Source of the DNA: Cognatishimia sp. WU-CL00825
GTDB taxonomy: Bacteria; Pseudomonadota; Alphaproteobacteria; Rhodobacterales; Rhodobacteraceae
NCBI RefSeq assembly: GCF_040364665.1
Contig: NZ_BAABWX010000005.1
Span: forward strand, 150,186 to 214,185
Direction of reading: 5' to 3'
DNA: 64,000 nucleotides
The notes beneath the pieces were generated by a model that was not told the DNA's origin, ran no database searches, and saw nothing but the letters and a program-made list of their open reading frames with translations. The translations under genes and the position numbers were made by a program. Positions 27,283-37,003 of this stretch are shown here, one piece after another (within the stretch, counting starts at the first letter, position 1; each line of letters opens with the position of its first letter).

Positions 27283-29349
27283 ATGGCTCAGATCGACCAA
27301 AGAATTGACGATCCGGTTCACACGTACGAAGAAATCACCGAACACAACGACAATGACAATCAGGCGATTGCCGTTGGCTTGGACAACTTTGTTAAACTGA
27401 TCGGCCACATTGTCATGTGGGCAAATATTTTGCTCATCTCTGCCATCGTTGCGCAGGTTTCATTTCGCTATCTTGCCAATCAAAACTTTCCAAAACTGGA
27501 TGAAATCCAATGGCATTTCTACGGTTTGGTGACGATGGTTGGCATATCCTATGCCTTGGTCACTGACAGCCACGTGCGCGTCGATTTATTGCATATGCAG
27601 CTCAGCCGTCGCTCCCAGCGGGTCATCGAAGTGATTGGTATCCTAACCCTTCTAGTGCCATTCATTTACCTGATGATTGACCAAGGCTATGATTATTTCT
27701 CGGAAAGTCTGCGCGTCAATGAACGCTCTGACAGCCCAACCGGATTGCCGGGACGCTGGGCCTTTAAAGCGGTCATTCCGATCAGCTTTTTCTTGCTGGC
27801 CATCGCAGCGCTTGCACGTTTGATCCACGACGGACATGCATTAATCGCAAATTATGCCGAAGAGCGTGCTGGCAAAGGATTGCGCATCATTGTCCTAGCG
27901 TTGCTGACCTTTGCGGTTGCCGCAACAGCTTTGACCTTCCTGGTGGAAACCACCGAGGAAAAACTGGTTATCGCGATGTTCATGACCTTTATTGCGTTGC
28001 TGTTCACCGGTTATCCCGTGGCGTGGTCTCTGGCAGGGGTTGGCGTGGCCTTTTGCGGGCTGGCCTATCTGTTTGACAACGGGTCGATGAATTGGACGGG
28101 ACTAGAGGAAACCTTTACCGGACTTGATTATCTGACGCTGGGCGCAGTGGTGAACCGGGTCTATGCGACCATGTCCAACGCGGTTCTTGTGGCGCTGCCG
28201 ATGTTCATTTTCATGGGGCTGATGCTGGACCAAAGCGGGGTTGCCGAACGGTTGATGACCGCGATGCAACGGTTGTTTGGCAAGACCCGCGGCGGATTGG
28301 CGATCACGGTCACCATGATCGGGATCATCCTTGCGGCCTCTACGGGCATCATCGGCGCTTCGGTTGTTTTGCTGGGTGTCTTGTCGCTGCCATCCATGAT
28401 GGAGCAAAAGTATTCGCCAACGCTTGCGGCTGGTGTTGTGTCAGCCTCTGGCACCTTAGGGATTTTGATCCCGCCGTCGATCATGTTGGTGATCATGGCA
28501 GACCAAATGGCCTTGTCTGTGGGGGACCTGTTTATGGCAGCCGTCTTTCCAGGCATCATCATTGGTGGTCTGTATCTGGTCTATATCTTTATCATCGCGA
28601 TGGTCAAAAAAGACGTTGCACCGGTGCCCGAAGGGGCGGTGTCTCCGGATTGGGTGGCCATCAAGGATGTAATCATCGCGGTCTTTCCAACTTTGGGCCT
28701 GATTTTGGCTGTGTTAGGGTCGATTTTTGCCGGTATCACCACGCCAACCGAAGCCTCAGGTATTGGCGCTCTTGGCGCCACGTTGTTGGCTATCCTGTAT
28801 CGCAAGCTGACGTTTCAAAAGCTGGTGAATGTGTTGATCTCGACCTTTAACACCACCGCCTATATCTTTGCGATCTTCCTTGGCGCGACCGTGTTTTCCT
28901 ATGTTCTGCGTGAACTGGGCGGGGACGAATTGATCGAACATATGATTGCGTCAACGGGCTTTGGGGCCACCGGCACAATCCTGTTCATTCTGTTTATTGT
29001 ATTCCTGCTGGGATTTGTCTTGGATTGGATCGAAATCACCTTAATTGTGCTGCCGCTGATGCGCCCGATTGTGAATGGATTGGGGCTGGATATTCCGGGG
29101 TTTGGTGTGATTGATGAACCTGCATTGGTCTGGTTTGTGATCCTGGTGGCCGTGACCTTGCAGACATCGTTCTTGACACCTCCGGTTGGCTTTGCGTTGT
29201 TTTATCTCAAAGGGGTCTGCCCGCCCGAGATCAAGTTGCTGGACATCTATAGAGGTGTTGTGCCTTTCGTCTTGCTTCAGCTCACCGGCTTGGCCCTGGT
29301 CTTCCTGTTGCCCCAACTGGCCACATGGCTGCCTTCGGTTGCGTATTAA
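27283..29349 (+). CDS. TRAP transporter fused permease DctQM
   Basis: 688 residues in which the small (DctQ) and large (DctM) membrane subunits are one polypeptide. The Q part (about residues 35-195) has four helices. A linker helix near 203-223 leads to the M part, with typical stretches AASTGIIGASVVLLGVL and GTLGILIPPSIMLV. An acidic hydrophilic N-terminus of about 35 residues precedes the first helix. The gene sits between the receptor and D-lactate dehydrogenase genes, with a GGAGGGG ribosome site. Confidence 0.92.
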   Translation: MAQIDQRIDDPVHTYEEITEHNDNDNQAIAVGLDNFVKLIGHIVMWANILLISAIVAQVSFRYLANQNFPKLDEIQWHFYGLVTMVGISYALVTDSHVRVDLLHMQLSRRSQRVIEVIGILTLLVPFIYLMIDQGYDYFSESLRVNERSDSPTGLPGRWAFKAVIPISFFLLAIAALARLIHDGHALIANYAEERAGKGLRIIVLALLTFAVAATALTFLVETTEEKLVIAMFMTFIALLFTGYPVAWSLAGVGVAFCGLAYLFDNGSMNWTGLEETFTGLDYLTLGAVVNRVYATMSNAVLVALPMFIFMGLMLDQSGVAERLMTAMQRLFGKTRGGLAITVTMIGIILAASTGIIGASVVLLGVLSLPSMMEQKYSPTLAAGVVSASGTLGILIPPSIMLVIMADQMALSVGDLFMAAVFPGIIIGGLYLVYIFIIAMVKKDVAPVPEGAVSPDWVAIKDVIIAVFPTLGLILAVLGSIFAGITTPTEASGIGALGATLLAILYRKLTFQKLVNVLISTFNTTAYIFAIFLGATVFSYVLRELGGDELIEHMIASTGFGATGTILFILFIVFLLGFVLDWIEITLIVLPLMRPIVNGLGLDIPGFGVIDEPALVWFVILVAVTLQTSFLTPPVGFALFYLKGVCPPEIKLLDIYRGVVPFVLLQLTGLALVFLLPQLATWLPSVAY

Positions 29350-29370
29350 GAGTGAAAAAGGACTTGGCCC

Positions 29371-31125
29371 ATGACTGACACCCTGACGGAAACCCGGTCT
29401 GAAACCCTGCCCAGTATTGGGGCTGACAGGCAGACGGGCACCACAAGCGACGCCGGTCTTTTGCAAAACTTTCGCGATATTGTTGGCAAGTCCAACGTCT
29501 TGACCGGGGCCAAAAAGACCGAGCGTTTCCGCAAGGGGTTTCGGTCGGGGCAGGGGGACGCGCTGTGTGTGGTGCGACCCGGCACCTTGATAGAACAGTG
29601 GCGGGTTTTACAGGCCTGTGTGGCGGCAGACAAAATTGTCATCATGCAGGCGGCCAACACCGGCCTGACCGAAGGTTCGACCCCAAACGGCAGCTATGAT
29701 CGGGGGGTCGTTCTGATCAACACGCGGCGGCTGGATGGGTTGCATTTGGTGCGTGATGGCCAGCAGGTACTGGCCTTGCCAGGGTCAACTTTATTTGATC
29801 TGGAAAAGCGGTTGGCCCCATTGGGCCGGCAACCGCATTCGGTGATCGGGTCAAGCTGTATCGGCGCGTCTGTGGTCGGCGGCGTGTGCAACAATTCCGG
29901 GGGATCGCTGATTGAACGAGGCCCGTCTTATACCGAATTGTCGCTTTTTGCGCAGATCACGGCAGACGGCGAGCTGCAGCTGGTGAACCATCTGGGCATT
30001 GCGCTTGGGGATGACCCCGAAACGATTTTACACAATGTGCAAATCGGGGCATTTACCGAGCACGATTTAGAGCCGACCAACAAAAAGGCCTCGGACACCG
30101 ATTATGCCGAAAGGGTGCGCGATGTGGATGCCGAAACCCCGGCGCGCTTTAATGCGGACAGCCGTCGGCTTTATGAAAGTGCGGGCTGTGCTGGAAAACT
30201 TGCGGTGTTTGCGGTGCGTCTGGACACCTATCCCATCAACGAACAGGAACAGGTGTTTTATATCGGCACCAATGATCCCGACGATCTGACAGAGTTGCGC
30301 CGGCATATGCTGGCCAATTTCAAATCCTTGCCGGTCAGCGCTGAATACATGCAGCGCGAAATCTTTGATATCTCTGAAAAATACGGCAAAGACACGGTAT
30401 TGATGATTGATCTGTTTGGCACAGATAAACTGCCCCTGTTCTTTTCCATCAAAGGCGCTGTTGATGCCCGGCTGAACAAGATCCCATTTCTGCGGGGGTT
30501 TACCGATAAATTCATGCAGACCATTGGCAAGCTGTGGCCGCGCATTCTCTCCAAGCGTCTGATGGACTATCGTGACAGGTACGAGCATCACCTGATTCTG
30601 AAAATGCGCGATGGTGGGATCAAAGAAGCGGACAATTTTTTATCCGCATTCTTTGCGGAACGGGCAGGTGATTTCTTTGTGGCGGAAAAACGCGAAGGGA
30701 AATTGGCTGGATTGAATCGGTTTGCGGCGGCGGGGGCCGCCATTCGCTATCAGCATATACACGCCAAAGAGGTCGAAGATATCTTGGCTTTGGATATTGC
30801 CCTGAAACGCAACGAGCGCGCCTGGCTGGAAGAACTGCCACCACGTATCGCCGATAAACTGGTGCACAAATTGTACTATGGCCATTTCATGTGCCACGTG
30901 TTGCATCAGGACTACATCGTTAAAAAAGGCGTCGACGTCAAAGCACTTAAAGCCGAGATGCTAGAGCTGCTGGATGCGCGCGGCGCTGAATATCCGGCAG
31001 AACACAATGTCGGTCATATCTATGAAGCCAAGCCTGATTTAAGCGCTTTTTACAAATCGGTGGACCCGACAAATTCGATGAACCCTGGCATCGGCAAGAT
31101 GTCGAAAAAGAAGAATTACGCCTGA
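29371..31125 (+). CDS. dld: Quinone-dependent D-lactate dehydrogenase
   Basis: A peripheral membrane flavoenzyme oxidising D-lactate to pyruvate and passing electrons to quinone. It has 584 residues, close to the 571 of E. coli Dld. The FAD-binding domain includes ANTGLTEGSTPNG (about 94-106) and SSCIGASVVGGVCNNSGGS (about 158-177); the C-terminal membrane-association domain follows. It begins 21 bases after the permease gene and is the last gene of the operon. Confidence 0.93.
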   Translation: MTDTLTETRSETLPSIGADRQTGTTSDAGLLQNFRDIVGKSNVLTGAKKTERFRKGFRSGQGDALCVVRPGTLIEQWRVLQACVAADKIVIMQAANTGLTEGSTPNGSYDRGVVLINTRRLDGLHLVRDGQQVLALPGSTLFDLEKRLAPLGRQPHSVIGSSCIGASVVGGVCNNSGGSLIERGPSYTELSLFAQITADGELQLVNHLGIALGDDPETILHNVQIGAFTEHDLEPTNKKASDTDYAERVRDVDAETPARFNADSRRLYESAGCAGKLAVFAVRLDTYPINEQEQVFYIGTNDPDDLTELRRHMLANFKSLPVSAEYMQREIFDISEKYGKDTVLMIDLFGTDKLPLFFSIKGAVDARLNKIPFLRGFTDKFMQTIGKLWPRILSKRLMDYRDRYEHHLILKMRDGGIKEADNFLSAFFAERAGDFFVAEKREGKLAGLNRFAAAGAAIRYQHIHAKEVEDILALDIALKRNERAWLEELPPRIADKLVHKLYYGHFMCHVLHQDYIVKKGVDVKALKAEMLELLDARGAEYPAEHNVGHIYEAKPDLSAFYKSVDPTNSMNPGIGKMSKKKNYA

Positions 31126-31152
31126 CGCGTAGTCTGCTTTAACGCCACAGGG

Positions 31153-32394
31153 CTAGTCACACTTGGGTTTTGCCTGTGTCAGGCCCGGCAACAGATCCGG
31201 CAGCGCATCCAGATCTTGACCAAACCGCGGGGGTGGTCGGCGATAGGTGACTGGGGTTTTGGAAAACTTCAGCGGATTCCCAAGCAATTGCACCGACTTG
31301 GTCGTGGTGCCGTTGTGCGGCACACGCACCGTTGCGTCACGCGCTTGTGCTTGATCAGAGGCCAGCGCATCTGCCACCGAATGAATGGGGCCACAGGGCA
31401 CTTTGACCTGTTGTAGCCTCGATAAAATGTCCTGCATTGGCCGCAGGATCAGTGTCTTTGCGATCTCGGCAGTCAGCGCTTGGCGATGGGTTATCCGACT
31501 GGAATTCGTGGCAAACCGGGCGTCACCTCCAAGATCAGCACGATCAAGCGCGACGCAAAACCGCTGGAATTGAGCATCATTGCCCACAGCGATGATGACG
31601 TGGCCGTCTTTGGCACCAAACACGTCATAGGGCACGATGTTGGGATGGGCGTTGCCGCGACGTTGGGGTGGCGAACCAGAGGTCAGAAAATTGGTGCCCT
31701 CGTTGATAAGCCAGGCCATTTGCGTGTCGACGAGCGCAAGATCAATGTGCTGTCCTTCGCCGGTTTGATCGCGGTGTCTTAGGGCTGCCAATACGCCAAT
31801 GGTGGCGTACATGCCGCACATCACATCGGCAATTCCGACGCCAACTTTCATCGGCGGGCCATCAGCATCTCCGGTCAGGGACATGATGCCTCCATAGCCC
31901 TGTGCCATAAGATCATAGCCGGGCTGATCCCGATTGGGGCCGGTTTGTCCAAAGCCTGAAATGGAACAATACACCAACTCTGGGTGTTTGGCGCAAAGGG
32001 TCGTGTGATCCAGGCCATATTTGCGCAATCCATCCGGTTTGTAATTCTCGACCACCACATCTGCCTGGGCGGCAATTGCTGTGACAAGCGCTTGTCCCTC
32101 GGGGCTGGAGAGGTCAGCAGGGATGGAATATTTATTGCGGTTTGCTGCCATGTAATAGGCGCTTAGGTCGCTGTTTTGGTCCGGGGTTTCGGCATAGGGC
32201 GGCCCCCAGGCGCGGGTGTCATCGCCCCCGGTTTTTGGGTTTTCAATCTTGAGAACTGTGGCCCCCAGATCCCCAAGCATCTGCGTCGCCGTTGGCCCTG
32301 CCAGGATGCGCGTCAAATCCAATATGATCAAACCATCCAAAGCCCCTTTGGTTGGCTTGTTGGCGGTGGGTTCATCTGTCATTGGGGCGGCCAT
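31153..32394 (-). CDS. Class III CoA-transferase (CaiB/BaiF family)
   Basis: 413 residues. The N-terminal stretch ILDLTRILAGPTATQMLGDL is the family hallmark, and the acyl-carrying Asp is D161 in GYDLMAQ. It moves CoA between carboxylic acids, but the specific acid cannot be read from sequence. It converges on dld and is divergent from the uronate TRAP operon, with no obvious pathway partner alongside. Formate, succinate or an aromatic acid are all possible. An alternative start lies at 32382. Confidence 0.88.
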   Translation of the reverse strand: MAAPMTDEPTANKPTKGALDGLIILDLTRILAGPTATQMLGDLGATVLKIENPKTGGDDTRAWGPPYAETPDQNSDLSAYYMAANRNKYSIPADLSSPEGQALVTAIAAQADVVVENYKPDGLRKYGLDHTTLCAKHPELVYCSISGFGQTGPNRDQPGYDLMAQGYGGIMSLTGDADGPPMKVGVGIADVMCGMYATIGVLAALRHRDQTGEGQHIDLALVDTQMAWLINEGTNFLTSGSPPQRRGNAHPNIVPYDVFGAKDGHVIIAVGNDAQFQRFCVALDRADLGGDARFATNSSRITHRQALTAEIAKTLILRPMQDILSRLQQVKVPCGPIHSVADALASDQAQARDATVRVPHNGTTTKSVQLLGNPLKFSKTPVTYRRPPPRFGQDLDALPDLLPGLTQAKPKCD

Positions 32395-33064
32395 TCATTG
32401 GGGAACACTCCGGCGAACTTGGCGGTATTTTTCGGGGCCGTCAAAGCGTTTTAGGGTAACGCTTGGGCAAGCGCAGTCTGAATGACCCAGGCGCGATAGG
32501 CCCAAGTTCAGACTAAGGGACCAAACCGCTTTGGGATTTGGACCTCGCGACACCATTGAGTGGTGCGGCGCGCCAGAGAGACGATTTCGAATGCAAAGTC
32601 TTGTCGTCCCAGGACACAAAGTAGCTTGTGGGACTGATAGTCAAATTCGTGAAACCTGGTGAGTCTTGCAAGCCGCCGATCAAGGGCGAAATGACTGCAT
32701 GTCGTACATTCAAGCGTTCCCACGTTTGGTTTTTCTAACCTTAGGTTGACGCTAATTTTGCAGGATTGTGTCGAAAAAAAACGGACAATCGTGTGTGCTA
32801 GAAGGTTTTTTCTCTCTTTGTTTTCAACGAAAAATAGCAATTTTCTGGGAAACACCTAAAAATTATGTTGACTAGTATACCAGTTTTCGTGTTGATTGAT
32901 GCCATAAACGAGGGCGGAACAATCGCATTTGCTGGAAGGAAAACAGGCCATCCAAAATAGGGTGAGCGCTGAACTGGCAACGCAACCCGTGAAGTTTTGA
33001 ATTCCTGAATCGGCCTCGGTGGGCCGGTGGAGAACAAGATCTGAATCTATTCTGGGAGGATAGA
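32395..33064. promoter_or_regulatory. Long intergenic region with a candidate GntR operator
   Basis: 670 bases with no recognisable gene. The 3' half is AT-rich. A palindrome-like CTAGTATACCAG at 32872-32883 fits the TNGT-N2-ACNA form of FadR-type operators and resembles the site at 42202-42222 next to the GntR gene of the second uronate block. It lies about 180 bases before the TRAP receptor start. A GGGAGGA ribosome site occurs at 33054-33060. Confidence 0.4.
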
Positions 33065-34048
33065 ATGTTTAATTTTTCACTTAAATCGATGGCTGTGACG
33101 GCTGTATTGCTAAGCGGTGTTTCGATCGCGCAGGCAGACGTTACCCTGCGCGGTGCAAGCATGTTTGATGAAGAACATGCATTTACCAAAACTCTGCGCG
33201 AATTTGAACGACAAGTAGCGGCAAACTATTCCGGTGATGTCAGCTTTGATCTGCGTCTGAATGGTGAATTGGGTGTCGAATCTGACTATGTGACCTATCT
33301 CAACCAGGGCGTCGCAGTGGATTATACAATCCTTGCGCCCTCCAACATGGCGGTCTTCTCTGAATCTATTCCGCTGATGGATATGCCTTTTTTGTTCCGT
33401 GACCTTGATCACTGGAACGCTGTGCTGTCATCGGATGCGCTGAAGCCTCTCGAGGATGACCTGCGCGAAGCGGCTGGCATTGTGATTGTCGGTTACCACG
33501 GTGGCGGCGTGCGTAACCTTGCCTCTGCTGCACCGATAACAAACATGGATGAACTGGCTGGGCACCGCATGCGTGTCATGGGCGCTCCTATTCAAGCGCA
33601 AACGTTTTCAGCGGTTGGTGCGGCACCGTCTGCCATTGCTTATAACGAAGTGTACAACGCCATCCAAACAGGCGTCATCGCCGGTTTCGAAAACGAAGCG
33701 GCTTCGATCCAAAACCTGAAGTTTTACGAAGTTGCGCCGCATATCTCGCTGACCCAGCACACAATCACGGTGCGCCCAATCGTTATGTCGGCAAAGATCT
33801 TTGATGGACTTCCCGCAGACCTGCAGGCAGCTATCCTTGCTGCCGGAGCTGGCGCTGGTGCATTTGGACGTGCACTGGAAAGTGGCCAGGACGGTGAAAA
33901 ACTGCAGGCGATGATCAAAGCGGGGCAGATCGAAGTGCACGACTTTGCCGGACGCGAGAAGATGCTTGAATTGGTTCAACCGGTTCAAGACGCGTATGCA
34001 AAAGAGCTCGGTGCGACCGAATTGCTCAATAACGTTCGCGGTATGTGA
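33065..34048 (+). CDS. TRAP transporter substrate-binding protein, probable hexuronate receptor
   Basis: A DctP-family receptor, 327 residues with a Sec signal (cleavage after IAQA, about residue 22). The conserved RMRVMGAPIQAQTFSAVGA (about 163-181) carries the ligand Arg, and IAYNEVYNAIQTGVIAGFEN follows. The operon continues with DctQ, DctM, an SDR and mannonate dehydratase, so a hexuronate or aldonate ligand is likely. The sugar itself is not identifiable from sequence. Confidence 0.9.
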   Translation: MFNFSLKSMAVTAVLLSGVSIAQADVTLRGASMFDEEHAFTKTLREFERQVAANYSGDVSFDLRLNGELGVESDYVTYLNQGVAVDYTILAPSNMAVFSESIPLMDMPFLFRDLDHWNAVLSSDALKPLEDDLREAAGIVIVGYHGGGVRNLASAAPITNMDELAGHRMRVMGAPIQAQTFSAVGAAPSAIAYNEVYNAIQTGVIAGFENEAASIQNLKFYEVAPHISLTQHTITVRPIVMSAKIFDGLPADLQAAILAAGAGAGAFGRALESGQDGEKLQAMIKAGQIEVHDFAGREKMLELVQPVQDAYAKELGATELLNNVRGM

Positions 34049-34140
34049 TCTCACAGCTGGCGGGCGATGCCTGCACCGACCCGCCAGTTGCCACTGCTAT
34101 AACGTGGTTCGCCACGTCAGACCGCGAAGCGAGGGAAACC

Positions 34141-34635
34141 ATGCTTGGAAATTATCTTGATACATTCTGCAAGGGGCTTCGCATTCTGCTTGGCGTGATG
34201 ATGGGGGCCTTGGCGATACCAGTCGCGATGCAAGTCGTCTCACGTTACACGCCCTTGATCCCCACCTATCTCTGGACCGAAGAGGTCGCAACATTCCTTT
34301 TTGTCTGGATTGTTATGATTGGCTCCATTGTTGCCGTATGGGATGGCACGCATTTTGATGTCCGCATTACCCCCGATGCAGTCCGGCCCTTACCAAAACT
34401 TCTTCAGGACAGCGTTGTGCATATCGGCATCATGATATTCGGCGCAATGTTCCTGATCTATGGCATCGAATACGCCGCGTTTGGGGGCAATCAACGCTCT
34501 GTCATGATGCGCGCCAATCTGATGATCACACATATATCTGTTCCGATTGCGGGCGGCTTCTGGCTTCTCTTCGCAGGCTACCGGCTGTTCCAAGCAATCG
34601 CGCAATATCTGACCCGAAAGAACGGCCAGTCATGA
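34141..34635 (+). CDS. TRAP transporter small permease, DctQ type
   Basis: A 164-residue protein with four membrane helices and the YLWTEEVATFLFVWIV motif typical of DctQ (about 41-56). The ATG at 34141 is chosen because GAGGGAAA lies just upstream; the frame is open further back to 34045 but that extension is hydrophilic. It overlaps the large permease start by 4 bases. Confidence 0.88.
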   Translation: MLGNYLDTFCKGLRILLGVMMGALAIPVAMQVVSRYTPLIPTYLWTEEVATFLFVWIVMIGSIVAVWDGTHFDVRITPDAVRPLPKLLQDSVVHIGIMIFGAMFLIYGIEYAAFGGNQRSVMMRANLMITHISVPIAGGFWLLFAGYRLFQAIAQYLTRKNGQS

Positions 34636-35942
34636 TCCTTGATACCTCTACTGCAGCCACGATGCTGATCGCCGGATTTCTGATCCTGATATTCATTCGA
34701 ATTCCAGTGGCCTTTGCCCTGGGCCTGTCAACTATTCCCGTCGTCTTACTTGAACTGCGTTTGACTCCTTTCATTGTGCTAGATCGCATGTTCCAATCGT
34801 ATAACTCCTTCATTTTGCTTGCGGTTCCGTTTTTTCTTTTGGCCGCTAACCTGATGAATTCCGGTAAGGTAACGGACCGCCTGATTGAGCTGGCACGTGT
34901 CCTCACCGGGTGGATGCCTGGCGGGCTAGGGCATGTGAATGTCGCGGTTTCAATGCTGTTTGCGGGCATTTCCGGGTCATCTACCGCAGATGCTGCGGGT
35001 ATCGGGAAAATCCTGATCCCAGCGATGCAAAAAGAAGGCTATGACACTCGCTTTGCCGTGGCGATAACCGCCTGTTCGTCGGTGATGGGCGTTATCATCC
35101 CACCCTCGATCTTGATGATCGTCTGGGGCGGCGTGATGCAGGTCTCTGTAGGGGCCCTGTTCTTGGGTGGCGCGGTGCCGGGTCTGATGATTGCCTTTGC
35201 CCTGATGGCAACCGTCTATGGCTTTGCGAAAGCCCGCAACTATCCCGTAACAGCAACCCCTAACTGGGGTGAATTCTGGGCCGCTTGGAAAGGGGCCGCT
35301 CTTGCCCTTTTGACACCGGTCTTTGTGATTGGCGGGATCGTTGGCGGCCTCGTCACGCCAACCGAAAGCGCCATCATTGCCGCAGGCTATGCGCTGATCC
35401 TTGGGATGTTTGTTTATAAGACAGTAACACCCAAAGACCTGGGTAACATCCTCTATGATACCGCTCGCTTTGCTGCCATTTCGTTGTTTGCAATTGGCAC
35501 GGCGTCGGCCTTTGGGTGGTTGTTGTCCTTTTATAATGCTCCGCGCCTGATCGTTAGCGTTTTGACCGCATGGCAGTTCGGCCCGTTTGGGACGGCCCTG
35601 TTAATCGCTGCATTGTTTCTGGTGTTTGGCCTGTTTATCGACGCTATTCCGACAATTATTATTCTTGGCACCGTGCTTATGCCCGTGGCGCAGGCCGGTG
35701 GCGTGGACCCGATTGCATTTGCAATCATTGGCATTGTTTCGCTGGCCTTTGGATTGGTGACGCCGCCCTATGGGCTTTGCTTATTGATCTCCGCTGCGAT
35801 TGGCGGGCTGAATGTCGTGCACGTGCTGCGCGAGGTTGTCCTGATCCTCGCCCCAATGCTGGTCATCCTGATACTGCTGGCAGCATTCCCCGAAATCATT
35901 CTGTGGCTTCCCAAGGCTCTTATGCCGGGAGCGTTTCGATAG
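34632..35942 (+). CDS. TRAP transporter large permease, DctM type
   Basis: 436 residues, about 12 membrane segments. Family stretches include NVAVSMLFAGISGSSTADA near 103-121 and IIPPSILMIVWGGVM near 155. It is coupled to the small permease (ATGA overlap) and followed by an SDR and uxuA. It is the ion-coupled channel of the first uronate transporter. Confidence 0.92.
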   Translation: MILDTSTAATMLIAGFLILIFIRIPVAFALGLSTIPVVLLELRLTPFIVLDRMFQSYNSFILLAVPFFLLAANLMNSGKVTDRLIELARVLTGWMPGGLGHVNVAVSMLFAGISGSSTADAAGIGKILIPAMQKEGYDTRFAVAITACSSVMGVIIPPSILMIVWGGVMQVSVGALFLGGAVPGLMIAFALMATVYGFAKARNYPVTATPNWGEFWAAWKGAALALLTPVFVIGGIVGGLVTPTESAIIAAGYALILGMFVYKTVTPKDLGNILYDTARFAAISLFAIGTASAFGWLLSFYNAPRLIVSVLTAWQFGPFGTALLIAALFLVFGLFIDAIPTIIILGTVLMPVAQAGGVDPIAFAIIGIVSLAFGLVTPPYGLCLLISAAIGGLNVVHVLREVVLILAPMLVILILLAAFPEIILWLPKALMPGAFR

Positions 35943-36037
35943 TGGCGTCTTTTGATGCGCCGTAAGCGCTTAAACAAATCGCCAACATTTACCCATAACA
36001 ACAGCGAAGCTGCTGTTTCGCAAAAGGAAACTACGAC

Positions 36038-36781
36038 ATGAAACTTGCAGGAAAAACCGCAATCATTACCGGAGGCGGCCGCGATATTGGTAGCGCAGTG
36101 GCGATCAAACTTGCATCCGAGGGGGCGAATGTTGCGATCAACTATTTTTCAAGCTCCAAGGGGGCAGATGAAACAGTTGGTGTGATCCAAGCGGCGGGCG
36201 GCAAGGCATTTGCCATGCAAGGCGATCTCAACAACAAGGCAGATGTTGACGCTCTGGTGTCAGCAGCAGTTCAATCCTTTGGTGGCGTCGACATTCTGGT
36301 GAACAACGCTGGCGGGTTGATTGCACGCAAAACCATTGCCGAAATGCCGCTTGAACATTGGGAGGCCGTGATGCGCCTGAACGTGACAAGCATGTTCCTG
36401 ATGACCCAGGCTTGCCTTGCCAATATGACCTCTGGGACTATTGTTAACCTGGCCAGTCAGGCCGGACGCGATGGCGGTGGGCCAGGTGCGGTCGCCTATG
36501 CGACGGCGAAAGGGGCGGTGATTACAATGACACGAGGTCTTGCCAAAGAACTTGGCCCAGACATTCGCGTGAATGCTCTGTGTCCGGGCATGATCGATAC
36601 CGATTTTCACAATGTGCACACGCCAGACGCGGGTCGACGCGGCTTTGAGGCCAACGCGCCGCTGAAACGTCAGGGTGTTGTAGAAGATGCGGCCAATCTG
36701 GTGCTGTTTCTCGCCAGTGACGACAGCGCTTTCATCACGGGCACCAACATCGATATCAATGGTGGTATGCTGTTCTCGTAA
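36038..36781 (+). CDS. Short-chain dehydrogenase/reductase in the uronate operon
   Basis: 247 residues with an intact SDR core: TGGGRDIG at 11-18, NNAG at 89-92, Ser140, Tyr154 and Lys158. It sits between the TRAP genes and mannonate dehydratase. The usual partner of UxuA, fructuronate reductase UxuB (a long-chain mannitol-type dehydrogenase), is absent nearby. This SDR may make or use mannonate instead, but that is inference. A 3-oxoacyl reductase-like activity cannot be excluded from sequence. Confidence 0.88.
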   Translation: MKLAGKTAIITGGGRDIGSAVAIKLASEGANVAINYFSSSKGADETVGVIQAAGGKAFAMQGDLNNKADVDALVSAAVQSFGGVDILVNNAGGLIARKTIAEMPLEHWEAVMRLNVTSMFLMTQACLANMTSGTIVNLASQAGRDGGGPGAVAYATAKGAVITMTRGLAKELGPDIRVNALCPGMIDTDFHNVHTPDAGRRGFEANAPLKRQGVVEDAANLVLFLASDDSAFITGTNIDINGGMLFS

Positions 36782-37003
36782 GCAAAGGGTCGCAAGCTGG
36801 CTGACTATCCGATTTGTCCAATCGGCTAGCACATCACGCGTCAGGCGCTGTCTGATCACCCCGGATCTTATGGTCGTGGCGTTCAGGCTTGGTGCGAAAC
36901 TATTGCAGCATGCGCTGTCTTCGAATGTCGTGTCGCGAGGCCAAGTTGCCGAATGCAATGGCGCGTTTGTCCCAGTCATATTGGATAAGAAAGAAGCAAT
37001 ACT

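Noticed and set aside
32508..32855. 115-codon minus-strand frame in the long gap before the uronate TRAP genes
   Set aside because: No recognisable domain or start signal; composition fits non-coding DNA.
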